Origin: a virus
Length of the DNA stretch: 29,075 nt
IMG/VR virus record: IMGVR_UViG_3300031654_000017
Coordinates: 1-29,075 of that record
Direction: 5' to 3' (one strand)
A program made the translations under genes and the position numbers. The notes under the pieces were generated by a model. That model saw nothing but the letters and a program-made list of their open reading frames with translations, ran no database searches and was not told where the DNA came from. Positions 21,578 to 27,605 of this stretch are shown here, one piece after another (positions within the stretch are counted from its first letter, which is position 1; the number at the start of each line of letters is the position of its first letter).

Positions 21578-21814
21578 ATGATACCATTAACCACAAAGGA
21601 TAGAGATTTTAAAAAGTTTAAAGAAAAGAACCAAAAAGACATCAGGAGAACATACGCGATCCCGGAAGAGAGAACATTGACTTTATGTTTTCACTGCGGG
21701 AGGATAAGCTACGGATGGGGATATAGATGCAGGTACTGCATGAAGGACACCAGGGTAGATTTAAGCGAAGCATATTATAAGATAAAAGAATATGAAGGAG
21801 GGAATGAGGACTGA
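21578..21814 (+). CDS. Zinc-ribbon small protein (78 aa)
   Basis: ATG at 21578 after GGAGGAAGG; a longer frame from 21491 is inside the RNase H gene and was not used. CFHCGRISYGWGYRCRYC is a CxxC-x11-CxxC zinc ribbon, preceded by a basic helix (DFKKFKEKNQKDIRRTYAI). Likely nucleic-acid or protein binding in early metabolism. Stop overlaps the next start as TGATG. Confidence 0.7.
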   Translation: MIPLTTKDRDFKKFKEKNQKDIRRTYAIPEERTLTLCFHCGRISYGWGYRCRYCMKDTRVDLSEAYYKIKEYEGGNED

Positions 21815-22338
21815 TGGAAATATGGGAAAGCGAAAGAGACTATGGAGGGATCATGAGGAAACTTATTATTGTGATCGAGATAATAACCATTATATTATTA
21901 ATCGCAGCAGCACCAGGGGAGCAAGCCAAAGGATTAAAAGAGATAAAAGGACAGCAGCAGATTACAATAAAGGGAACAAAGGGAGAAATTCCGGAAGAAG
22001 ATTATTTTATAATGACCACAACAGCCTATACAAAACATCCTAAATGTATATCAAACAAATGGAATGATGGTTATACTGCAATGATGACACCAATAAGAGA
22101 AGGGGTTGTTGCTATTAATGTAGATTATATTAATGGAGAATGGAAGGTAAAATCCCCATTAAAATTAGGGGATAAAATATACATTGAGGGAATGGGATAT
22201 TATTCAGTAGAAGACACCGGAAGATTCGCGGAATGTGACCAAAGGCAAGATATATGGACTCTTGATATATATGTAAATGATTATCAAAGTGCTTTAGAAT
22301 ACGGAAGGAAACTCAAGAAGGTTTATGTTTTAAATTAG
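21814..22338 (+). CDS. 3D-domain (double-psi barrel) cell-wall protein with TM anchor
   Basis: 174 residues from 21814. An alternative start at 21853 (after GGAGGGATC) gives the neat anchor MRKLIIVIEIITIILLIAAA. The C-terminal domain has the 3D pattern: TTTAYTKHP, GVVAINVDYI, SPLKLGDKIYIEGMGYYSVE, EDTGRFAE (D134) and LDIYVNDYQSALEYG (D151). These domains occur in MltA/YuiC/Rpf-type peptidoglycan-active proteins. Being among early genes instead of beside the endolysin, it may act on the wall early in infection. Overlap with the zinc-ribbon gene suggests coupling. Confidence 0.8.
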   Translation: MEIWESERDYGGIMRKLIIVIEIITIILLIAAAPGEQAKGLKEIKGQQQITIKGTKGEIPEEDYFIMTTTAYTKHPKCISNKWNDGYTAMMTPIREGVVAINVDYINGEWKVKSPLKLGDKIYIEGMGYYSVEDTGRFAECDQRQDIWTLDIYVNDYQSALEYGRKLKKVYVLN

Positions 22339-22348
22339 GAGGAGAACC

Positions 22349-22461
22349 ATGGCATACCAACCAAGGCAATATTAAAACTAAAGACCGGAAAACAATACCG
22401 GAAGTGGGAAAAGAAACAAAGGAAGGCAAAGAAGGATCGGAAAGGAGTGGAGCAAAAATGA
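22349..22461 (+). pseudogene. Eight-codon ORF with possible frame change
   Basis: AGGAGG stands 6 bases before ATG 22349, but the frame ends after MAYQPRQY. The -1 frame then stays open to 22461 as a very basic chain (LKLKTGKQYRKWEKKQRKAK). This may be a small gene broken by a one-base change, a minimal leader peptide, or chance. Low confidence. Confidence 0.3.
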
Positions 22462-22799
22462 TGATGGAAACCACAATAAGAAACCGGGATGGAAAACATA
22501 TAAGGACAGGATTTTATGACACCGAAGCAAAGGCCTGGATAGTAGAGAGGAATAAGAAAAAGCATTATATGAAAATGCTCCGGGGTTGGGGATTGGATAA
22601 CTGGACGTTTGAAATGCTAAAAGACAAATACAAACTTGAGAGCGTTATACTAACCGAAACCAGCAGAGGGAAAGTTTATAAATGTAGCAGGGAAACAATC
22701 GACAAGAATAAGATTTTCAAAACGTTCCATCCACACCGAATACAGATATTTGTACCGATAGTATATTGGGAAATGATAGATGATGGGAAGGATAGTTAA
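22458..22799 (+). CDS. Hypothetical protein (113 aa)
   Basis: ATG 22458 (next ATGs at 22461 and 22464) after AAAGGAG; a GTG frame from 22404 only adds low-complexity sequence. Contains KHIRTGFYDTEAKAWIVERN, GWGLDNWTFEMLKDKYKLES and IFVPIVYWEMIDDG. Basic, mixed alpha/beta. Function unknown; just upstream of the methyltransferase. Confidence 0.6.
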   Translation: MMMETTIRNRDGKHIRTGFYDTEAKAWIVERNKKKHYMKMLRGWGLDNWTFEMLKDKYKLESVILTETSRGKVYKCSRETIDKNKIFKTFHPHRIQIFVPIVYWEMIDDGKDS

Positions 22800-22802
22800 A
22801 AT

Positions 22803-23381
22803 ATGATACCATTCCCGAATAAGAAATATCAGATAATCTATGCAGACTGTCCCTGGAGTTATAAAGTATGGTCAGAAGATAAAAAGGTAGCACAAGGGAC
22901 AGCTAAAGCACATTACCAAACAATGAAGTTAGAAGATATATGTAATCTACCAATACAAAGTATAACAGGTGAGAATTGTAAATTATTCTTATGGGCTACT
23001 CCACCTTGCCTACAAGAAGCATTAGAAGTGATGGAAGCATGGGATTTTGAATATAAAACTATAGTTTTTTGTTGGGTAAAAACAAATCCTAAAAGCGGGA
23101 CTCCATTTTTTGGTATAGGCCATTGGACTGCAAGTAATTGCGAATTAGTATTAGCAGGATTAAAAAAAGGAGGTAAGTTAGATAGAAAAAGTAAAAGTAT
23201 AAGCCAAATAATAATGTCACCAAGAGGGGAACATAGTAAAAAACCATCAATTATTAGAAATAATATTGTTAAATTGTGTGGCGACCTACCACGAATAGAA
23301 CTTTTTGCCCGACCACCTAAAGACAGGTTATTTGAAGATGAAAGTTATAAGGGTTGGGATGTGTGGGGGAATGAATGTTAA
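22803..23381 (+). CDS. MT-A70 family adenine-N6 methyltransferase
   Basis: 192 residues. Opens with IIYADCPWSYKVW: the catalytic DPPW of the family is here DCPW (15-18). Further family features are AHYQTMKLEDICNLPI, LFLWATPPCLQEALEVMEAW, TIVFCWVKTN, GHWTASNCELVLAGLKKGG, SPRGEHSKKP and RIELFARPP. Likely modifies phage DNA at adenine, for protection from host restriction or for regulation; no cognate restriction enzyme is nearby. Weak ribosome site AAGGA. An early promoter follows directly. Confidence 0.9.
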   Translation: MIPFPNKKYQIIYADCPWSYKVWSEDKKVAQGTAKAHYQTMKLEDICNLPIQSITGENCKLFLWATPPCLQEALEVMEAWDFEYKTIVFCWVKTNPKSGTPFFGIGHWTASNCELVLAGLKKGGKLDRKSKSISQIIMSPRGEHSKKPSIIRNNIVKLCGDLPRIELFARPPKDRLFEDESYKGWDVWGNEC

Positions 23382-23387
23382 AAATTT

Positions 23388-23416
23388 TTGACAAAAAGAA
23401 ATAAATAAGATAATAT
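23388..23416 (+). promoter_or_regulatory. Early promoter 3
   Basis: TTGACA (23388-23393), exactly 17 bases, TAATAT (23411-23416), six bases after the methyltransferase stop. Predicted start near 23423. Drives the structured leader and the DNA replication genes. Confidence 0.78.
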
Positions 23417-23440
23417 GATAGCAATCAGGGAAGGGGAAAA

Positions 23441-23551
23441 AGGAATGAAGACAATTTATCAAATTAAAAAAATATCGGGATTAAAAGAGCTGTCAAAGCT
23501 GGTTTCCTTCCATTTCTCATTCCTACCAGTTAAGGCAGCTTTTTTAATCCC
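23441..23551 (+). ncRNA. Structured leader RNA with loop-to-start-codon pairing
   Basis: Main stem GGGATTAAAAGAGCTG (23477-23492) with CAGCTTTTTTAATCCC (23536-23551), 16 bp with one G-T. Apical stem AGCTGGT (23497-23503) with ACCAGTT (23525-23531), with a 21-base loop. Its loop segment TCATTCCT (23517-23524) is the exact complement of AGGAATGA (23441-23448), which contains the ATG of a 36-codon frame. It could be a pseudoknot or switch that hides that start, or a self-contained RNA. No strong U-tract follows. Confidence 0.6.
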
Positions 23552-23555
23552 TTAG
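23445..23555 (+). CDS. Possible 36-aa leader peptide
   Basis: ATG 23445 follows AGGGAAGGGG at slightly long spacing. The peptide MKTIYQIKKISGLKELSKLV and its hydrophobic end (SFHFSFLPVKAAFLIP) run through the hairpin described for this region. Either a translated leader coupled to RNA folding or a chance frame; the RNA signal is stronger than the coding signal. Confidence 0.3.
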   Translation: MKTIYQIKKISGLKELSKLVSFHFSFLPVKAAFLIP

Positions 23556-23576
23556 TTTTAAGAGAGGAGGGATGCG

Positions 23577-23750
23577 ATGATTAAGGTTATAAAAGATGAT
23601 ATAATATCAGCAGGGATAGATAAAAGAGTGAAGGGAATCCTGGAACCAAAAATAGGAGAGAATGCCTACAATATAACCAGAAGCCTGCTGGTAGGATATA
23701 CAAAGGTACTTTTAAAATGGGCTCAAAGGAATGAATTTAAAATAGAATAA
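23577..23750 (+). CDS. Hypothetical small protein (57 aa)
   Basis: ATG 23577 after GAGGAGGG (the ATG at 23572 meets a stop at once). MIKVIKDDIISAGIDKRVKG, NITRSLLVGYTKVLLKWAQR: helical and basic. The first full gene of the replication operon behind promoter 3. Function unknown; small DNA-binding protein possible. Confidence 0.6.
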   Translation: MIKVIKDDIISAGIDKRVKGILEPKIGENAYNITRSLLVGYTKVLLKWAQRNEFKIE

Positions 23751-23771
23751 GAGGGATTATAAAGGAATGCC

Positions 23772-24464
23772 ATGAGTAAAAAACGATACATAGATACTAA
23801 ATTTTGGGATGACAATTATATAATAAATAAAGATACGATAGAAAAACTTCTATTCATATATCTATTAACAAATACACTTACAAATATTATAGGTATTTAT
23901 GAAATATCTTTAAAACGGATTGCTTTTGATACCGGGTTAGACAGCGAAATGGTAAAAAAGATATTAGAAAGATTTGAAGCAGATGATAAAATAAAATATG
24001 AGAATAATTGGATAGCTATAAAGAATTTTACAAAGCATCAATTAAATAATCCTAAAATTAATACTGGTATGGAATCACTACTGAAAGAAGTGCCGGAACA
24101 TTTAATCGAATGGGTAAATATAGACTATGATAGACTATCGCATCTTAATACTAATACTAATACTAATTTAAATATTAATTTAAATCTAATTGCAGATAGC
24201 AAGAGTGATGATTTTAAAAAAACCTGGAAAGATTTCATAGAAATGAGAAATAAAATTAGGAAACCGATGACAGTAAGAGCAGGAGAAATGATTATTAATG
24301 AATTAAATAAAATGAGTAATAATGAAGATGAGCAAATCTCAATCCTTAACCAAAGCATTATGAATAGCTGGCAAGGAGTATTCCCTATAAAAAACAAAAC
24401 CACCACAACACCTATTAAACGTAATACCGAAGAAGAGATATTAAAAGCGATAGGAGGAATTTAA
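23772..24464 (+). CDS. Phage replication initiator (DnaD/lambda-O-like)
   Basis: 230 residues. N-terminal winged-helix domain: DTKFWDDNYIINKDTIEKLL, FIYLLTN, IIGIYEISLKRIAFDTGLDS, WIAIKNFTKHQLNNPKI. A low-complexity linker NTNTNTNLNINLNL (about 126-140) follows, then a DnaD-type C-terminal helical domain FKKTWKDFIEMRNKIRKPMT, QSIMNSWQGVFPI. Such proteins bind the origin and recruit the helicase loader, here probably the 24638 product. As in lambda O, the linker DNA is repeated and AT-rich and could be the origin. Confidence 0.82.
   Translation: MSKKRYIDTKFWDDNYIINKDTIEKLLFIYLLTNTLTNIIGIYEISLKRIAFDTGLDSEMVKKILERFEADDKIKYENNWIAIKNFTKHQLNNPKINTGMESLLKEVPEHLIEWVNIDYDRLSHLNTNTNTNLNINLNLIADSKSDDFKKTWKDFIEMRNKIRKPMTVRAGEMIINELNKMSNNEDEQISILNQSIMNSWQGVFPIKNKTTTTPIKRNTEEEILKAIGGI
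24121..24190. repeat. Iteron-like direct repeats and AT-rich DNA (candidate origin)
   Basis: Inside the initiator gene, TAGACTATGA (24121-24130) is followed by TAGACTATCG (24131-24140). Three-fold TAATAC repeats and TAATTTAAATATTAATTTAAA, almost all A/T, follow from 24145. Direct repeats next to an unwinding-prone stretch in the linker of a replication initiator is the lambda O/ori arrangement. Repeats seen directly; origin function inferred. Confidence 0.5.
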
Positions 24465-24465
24465 G

Positions 24466-24619
24466 ATGAATAAAAAAAATAACACTATATACTATTACAG
24501 ATGACAAACCATCCAAATTGTCAATTGAGCAGAGAATAAAAAGATTAGAGAAAATAGTGGCTAAATTGATAATAGAAAAACATTATAAAGAGTTAATTAA
24601 AAATGGGGTTATTAAATAA
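24466..24619 (+). pseudogene. Small gene broken (or slipping) at an A8 run
   Basis: From ATG 24466 (GGAGG upstream) the frame stops after 12 codons. If one A of the run at 24472-24479 is skipped, the frame reads MNKKITLYTITDDKPSKLS, then IEQRIKRLEKIVAKLIIEKH to a stop at 24617-24619: a sensible 50-residue helical protein. Either a decayed gene, an assembly indel, or expression through polymerase slippage on A8. It lies between the initiator and the loader, and shares an MNKK start with the loader. Confidence 0.5.
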
Positions 24620-24637
24620 AAACAACTGGAGAAGACC

Positions 24638-24973
24638 ATGAATAAGAAAAATTTCTCTCTTATGATAAAGACATTTTCTGAAGTATTCGAGAAGAATCTA
24701 AATCCTTATGTTATAGGAATTTACTTTGATATATTCCAGGAGATACCAGATGATCAAGTACAAGCCATTACAAAATCATGCCTGCGTAAGTGTAAATACT
24801 TCCCCAGGCCTGCCGATGTGTTTGAGCAGTTAAGTGAAATACCGGAGAAGTATACCATGAAGCAAGAGCAGAAATTAACCAAAAAAGAGATTGAGAAAAA
24901 CAAAGCAGAGGCGAAAGCGATAGCGGATAAGTTAAAAGGTAAATTTGATATACCGGAAGAAGATACAAAATGA
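24638..24973 (+). CDS. Putative helicase loader/inhibitor (G39P-like)
   Basis: 111 residues. The helical N-terminal domain (SLMIKTFSEVFEKNLNPYVI, YFDIFQEIPDDQVQAITKSC, KYFPRPADVFEQLSEIP) has the arrangement of phage SPP1 G39P-type helicase loaders, including the FP-containing turn. The C-terminus is a charged, likely disordered tail (KKEIEKNKAEAKAIADKLKG), as in that family. Position after the initiator supports the role. No helicase gene is visible in the window, so it may recruit the host DnaB. Confidence 0.65.
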   Translation: MNKKNFSLMIKTFSEVFEKNLNPYVIGIYFDIFQEIPDDQVQAITKSCLRKCKYFPRPADVFEQLSEIPEKYTMKQEQKLTKKEIEKNKAEAKAIADKLKGKFDIPEEDTK

Positions 24974-25425
24974 AAGACGGATATAATCCATATAGTAATG
25001 CCAGAGGAGGGAAGAGAGAAGATATCGGGATATATGTTCGGTCCAGGATGGAAGCGAATTATTTAAGATACTTAAACTTTATAAAAATAAAATGGGAATA
25101 TGAACCTAAAATATTTTATTTTGAAGGAGTGAAGAGGGGAACGTTATCCTACACACCAGACATATATTTGCCGGAAGAAGATAAATGGATTGAGATAAAA
25201 GGATGGTTTACAAAAAGGGCAAAAACATCACTCAAAAGATTTAAAAAGCAATATCCAGATGAATTTAAAAAATTAATAATTGTTATTTATGATCCTTTCG
25301 GGCGTACAAAAGGGGATGGAGAAGCGATGGGATACCTGAAAGAAATTGGGATAGGATTGGATAATATTGAAAGTTATAAAGAAATAAAAAATAAATTATC
25401 AAAATTAATTCCTAATTGGGAATAA
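24970..25425 (+). CDS. PD-(D/E)XK nuclease (DUF1064-like)
   Basis: 151 residues, overlapping the loader by ATGA. RSRMEANYLRYLNF (E28), WEYEPKIFYFEG, LSYTPDIYLPEEDKW (D64) and IEIKGWFTKRA (E75-x-K77) make the restriction-like active site. It matches phage DUF1064-type nucleases placed in replication modules and sometimes proposed as Holliday-junction or branched-DNA nucleases. The C-terminus carries a Rossmann-like IIVIYDP and a short helix. Confidence 0.82.
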   Translation: MKDGYNPYSNARGGKREDIGIYVRSRMEANYLRYLNFIKIKWEYEPKIFYFEGVKRGTLSYTPDIYLPEEDKWIEIKGWFTKRAKTSLKRFKKQYPDEFKKLIIVIYDPFGRTKGDGEAMGYLKEIGIGLDNIESYKEIKNKLSKLIPNWE

Positions 25426-25443
25426 AAGGGGGATATATAGGAT

Positions 25444-25596
25444 ATGAAAAATAAGAACAAAAGGAAAAGGGATACATTTGATAAGAGGGTAAAATTAAAA
25501 ATAAAGGAGTTTAAAAAAGAAAAGGAAAACGAAATTAATAAAAAGGATGGAAAGAAGAAGAAACCTTATGAATTAATAGAAGAGGATTTATTTTAA
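25444..25596 (+). CDS. Lysine-rich basic peptide (50 aa)
   Basis: ATG 25444, weak AGGGGG site upstream. MKNKNKRKRDTFDKRVKLKI and KKDGKKKKPYELIEEDLF: very basic with an acidic end, suited to nucleic-acid binding. Operon position supports it moderately. Function unknown. The 78 bases after it hold only the palindrome TTTGAATTCAAA at 25597-25608. Confidence 0.5.
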   Translation: MKNKNKRKRDTFDKRVKLKIKEFKKEKENEINKKDGKKKKPYELIEEDLF

Positions 25597-25674
25597 TTTG
25601 AATTCAAAGGGGAATTGGGTAAATCACCAAAAACATGTATAGAGGTACAGGAAATAAAATAAAGGAGGAATATA

Positions 25675-25938
25675 ATGGCAAAAATATTAATGAAAGATTT
25701 AGTAGAGGATACAATAACAGGATTCAAGGGAACGGTTATAGGAATGGCTCAATATTTGAATGGCTGTTCCAGATGTGAAGTTAAACCGAAAGGGCTAAAA
25801 GATGGAAAAACTATTGAAAGCGAATGGATAGATGAAGGACAGCTTGAAGTGATAGCAAGGGAGAGAAATGGGGTACAGGAATTTATACCGACTGGCGGGC
25901 CAATAGAAAGGCCAAAAGGATTTAATAATCCAAAATAA
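25675..25938 (+). CDS. Conserved-type phage protein, SH3-like (87 aa)
   Basis: Ribosome site AAAGGAGG. DLVEDTITGFKGTVIGMAQY, LNGCSRCEVKPKGL, ESEWIDEGQLEVI: a small beta barrel pattern (D-x-I-T-G-F-K-G, N-G-C) I associate with a widespread small phage protein of unknown function. The tail FIPTGGPIERPKGF is flexible. Confidence 0.7.
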   Translation: MAKILMKDLVEDTITGFKGTVIGMAQYLNGCSRCEVKPKGLKDGKTIESEWIDEGQLEVIARERNGVQEFIPTGGPIERPKGFNNPK

Positions 25939-25943
25939 AATAA

Positions 25944-26002
25944 GGGAGCAAAACCATATAGCGGGGATTAGTTGGTAGCTCTGTCTAATTCCCGCAGCTC
26001 CC
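25944..26002 (+). ncRNA. Structured intergenic RNA hairpin element
   Basis: Outer stem GGGAGC (25944-25949) with GCTCCC (25997-26002). Inner stem GCGGGGATTAG (25961-25971) with CTAATTCCCGC (25985-25995), 11 bp with one G-T. The 13-base loop holds AGCTC, which could alternatively pair with the outer 5' strand. Part of the loop side reads AGTTGGTAG as in tRNA D-arms, but no anticodon or T arm exists. It ends 17 bases before the next ATG, so translation control is possible. Confidence 0.55.
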
Positions 26003-26019
26003 GAAAAAAAGAGGGAATA

Positions 26020-26298
26020 ATGACGAAAGGGATATATAAACGTAGAAGCCCAATACAAGAGAAATTGGCAAGAATAAAAGATGTTGTTTTAAAAGACGCT
26101 TCTTATGAGTCACTTCTTAAATATTACAATAACAGCGGAATAAAGAAAAAGAGAAAATATATAGAATATAAATCCGGATATACAAGGGGTAATTATAAGA
26201 GTCAAAAGAAGAGCCAGATAGAAGATATTAGGAATTATATTAAAGAAAATAATATTACCAAAGAAGAGGTTATATCAGCTCTTTGTATAAAGGACTAA
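26020..26298 (+). CDS. Hypothetical basic helical protein (92 aa)
   Basis: ATG 26020 after GAGGGA; the longer frame from 25972 runs through the RNA hairpin and was rejected. RRSPIQEKLARIKDVVLKDA, YESLLKYYNNSGIKKKRKYI, DIRNYIKENNITKEEVISAL: basic with possible helix-turn-helix at the end. DNA binding possible. Function unknown. Confidence 0.6.
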   Translation: MTKGIYKRRSPIQEKLARIKDVVLKDASYESLLKYYNNSGIKKKRKYIEYKSGYTRGNYKSQKKSQIEDIRNYIKENNITKEEVISALCIKD

Positions 26299-26315
26299 AA
26301 GGAAGGAGGAATAAG

Positions 26316-26573
26316 GTGAAAACTGCAGAAGCGACATTTTTTGTTAAAGCAAAATATGACCTGGAATATTGGCAAGAAAATAATGCAGATAGAAATAAGT
26401 CAAGGGAAGTTATCGAACTCCTTGAACAAGGCGAGGCGTATCGGCAATTAGTGAAAGAATTAAAAGAATTTTACGGAAACGGTATTGTAGAAAATGAATG
26501 CGGGTTAGGTGTGAAACTTTTTAATCTTATTGAAATACTGGAAGGTAAATACTTCCCGAAGGAGGCGAAGTGA
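26316..26573 (+). CDS. Hypothetical protein, GTG start (85 aa)
   Basis: GTG at 26316 follows AAGGAAGGAGG at good spacing; the ATG-start frame from 26283 has none. ATFFVKAKYDLEYWQENNAD, REVIELLEQGEAYRQLVKEL, GLGVKLFNLIEILEGKYFP: helical. Stop overlaps the next ATG (TGATG). Function unknown. Confidence 0.6.
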   Translation: MKTAEATFFVKAKYDLEYWQENNADRNKSREVIELLEQGEAYRQLVKELKEFYGNGIVENECGLGVKLFNLIEILEGKYFPKEAK

Positions 26574-27040
26574 TGAAAATTAAAAAAGCAATTAAAAATA
26601 TAGAAGATACTTATAACTGCCATTCCAATGATAGAGCTTGCAATAATAAAGAAAGAATGAAAATAGAAAAGGAAAAGAATGAGATAATCGAATTGCTCCA
26701 GGGAATAGGGGATTATCCGGAGATAGAAAAAATATTTATAGATTTTGATGTTCGTATCCATAAAATGAGGGATGGCGAAGAAATAGGGAAGGCATACCCA
26801 TTATATGCAAAATATTATGATGGATACAAAGAATGTTATAATGATATAAGGGACCGGATAAGAGAATTGATAAGAAATGGGGAAAGTATGGAAGAGGCGA
26901 GGGGAAAAAGAGAAGAGCAAAAAGCAATAGAAGCATTGAAAAAAATAAAGCATTCAGAAGATGGTATAAATGAAAGAGGTAAAGATGAAGGAAGAAAAAA
27001 ATTAATTGATAAGGTAGTGAAAGATAATGGCAGGAAATAA
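26573..27040 (+). CDS. Hypothetical helical protein (155 aa)
   Basis: ATG 26573, 8 bases after AAGGAGG. IKNIEDTYNCHSNDRACNNK, EIIELLQGIGDYPEIEKIFI, DGYKECYNDIRDRIRELIRN, and a charged C-terminal helix rich in Lys/Glu. No family recognised. It overlaps the terminase small subunit gene by 14 bases, so it belongs to the same operon. Confidence 0.6.
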   Translation: MKIKKAIKNIEDTYNCHSNDRACNNKERMKIEKEKNEIIELLQGIGDYPEIEKIFIDFDVRIHKMRDGEEIGKAYPLYAKYYDGYKECYNDIRDRIRELIRNGESMEEARGKREEQKAIEALKKIKHSEDGINERGKDEGRKKLIDKVVKDNGRK

Positions 27041-27605
27041 TAAAGTAGATAGTGTAGAAAAAGATAAAAGAGTATATCAGGTAGCCTTGATGTTAAGAAG
27101 GAAACCAATACCTTTTATAGTGGATTATATTAAACGTGAGTGGGGTCTGGAAAGAACGCAAGCCTATAACTATATTAAAGAAGCAAAGAATGAGTGGAAA
27201 AAATATCTCACTAATGTTAAGAGATGGGGAATGGGTTATTACATCTCTCAATTAAGGGATTTAAAAGACCAAGCATATAGCCGAAAAGTTATCATGGGCA
27301 GGGGCGACAATAAGGATACTGTAACTATTGCTGATTTAAATTTAGTCTTTGAGATAACCAAAGAAGAAGCTAAACTAATGGGAATTTACCCTGCTGATAA
27401 ATCAGAAATAGACGTAACACACAAAGGGTTGGATTATGAAGAGTATAAACGTATTAAAGGAATGACAAAAGATGAAAGAGCAGCTTTTATCAGTGAACTC
27501 CGAGAAATTATCAGATGCGGAAGTAATGGAAACATTAGAGCAGGCAAGGGAAGCGATAAGAAAGGACCCATGGCTATTAAGGAAGATAATATTCCCAAAC
27601 TATGA
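27027..27605 (+). CDS. terS: Terminase small subunit
   Basis: 192 residues. N-terminal helix-turn-helix region (VALMLRRKPIPFIVDYIKRE, WGLERTQAYNYIKEAKNEW), central helices (MGYYISQLRDLKDQAYSRK, VFEITKEEAKLMGIYPADKS) and an end typical of small terminases (KRIKGMTKDERAAFISELRE). It recognises phage DNA for packaging. It is called from this pattern and from its position before terL. The last 134 bases are shared, in another frame, with terL; the final 30 residues look unstructured. Confidence 0.75.
   Translation: MAGNNKVDSVEKDKRVYQVALMLRRKPIPFIVDYIKREWGLERTQAYNYIKEAKNEWKKYLTNVKRWGMGYYISQLRDLKDQAYSRKVIMGRGDNKDTVTIADLNLVFEITKEEAKLMGIYPADKSEIDVTHKGLDYEEYKRIKGMTKDERAAFISELREIIRCGSNGNIRAGKGSDKKGPMAIKEDNIPKL

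Noticed and set aside
25597-25608. Perfect palindrome TTTGAATTCAAA
   Set aside because: Twelve bases in AT-rich DNA containing an EcoRI site; no second copy or link to a function seen.
25944-26002. tRNA gene
   Set aside because: Only a D-arm-like stretch; no anticodon arm, T arm or CCA-ready acceptor stem of normal spacing.
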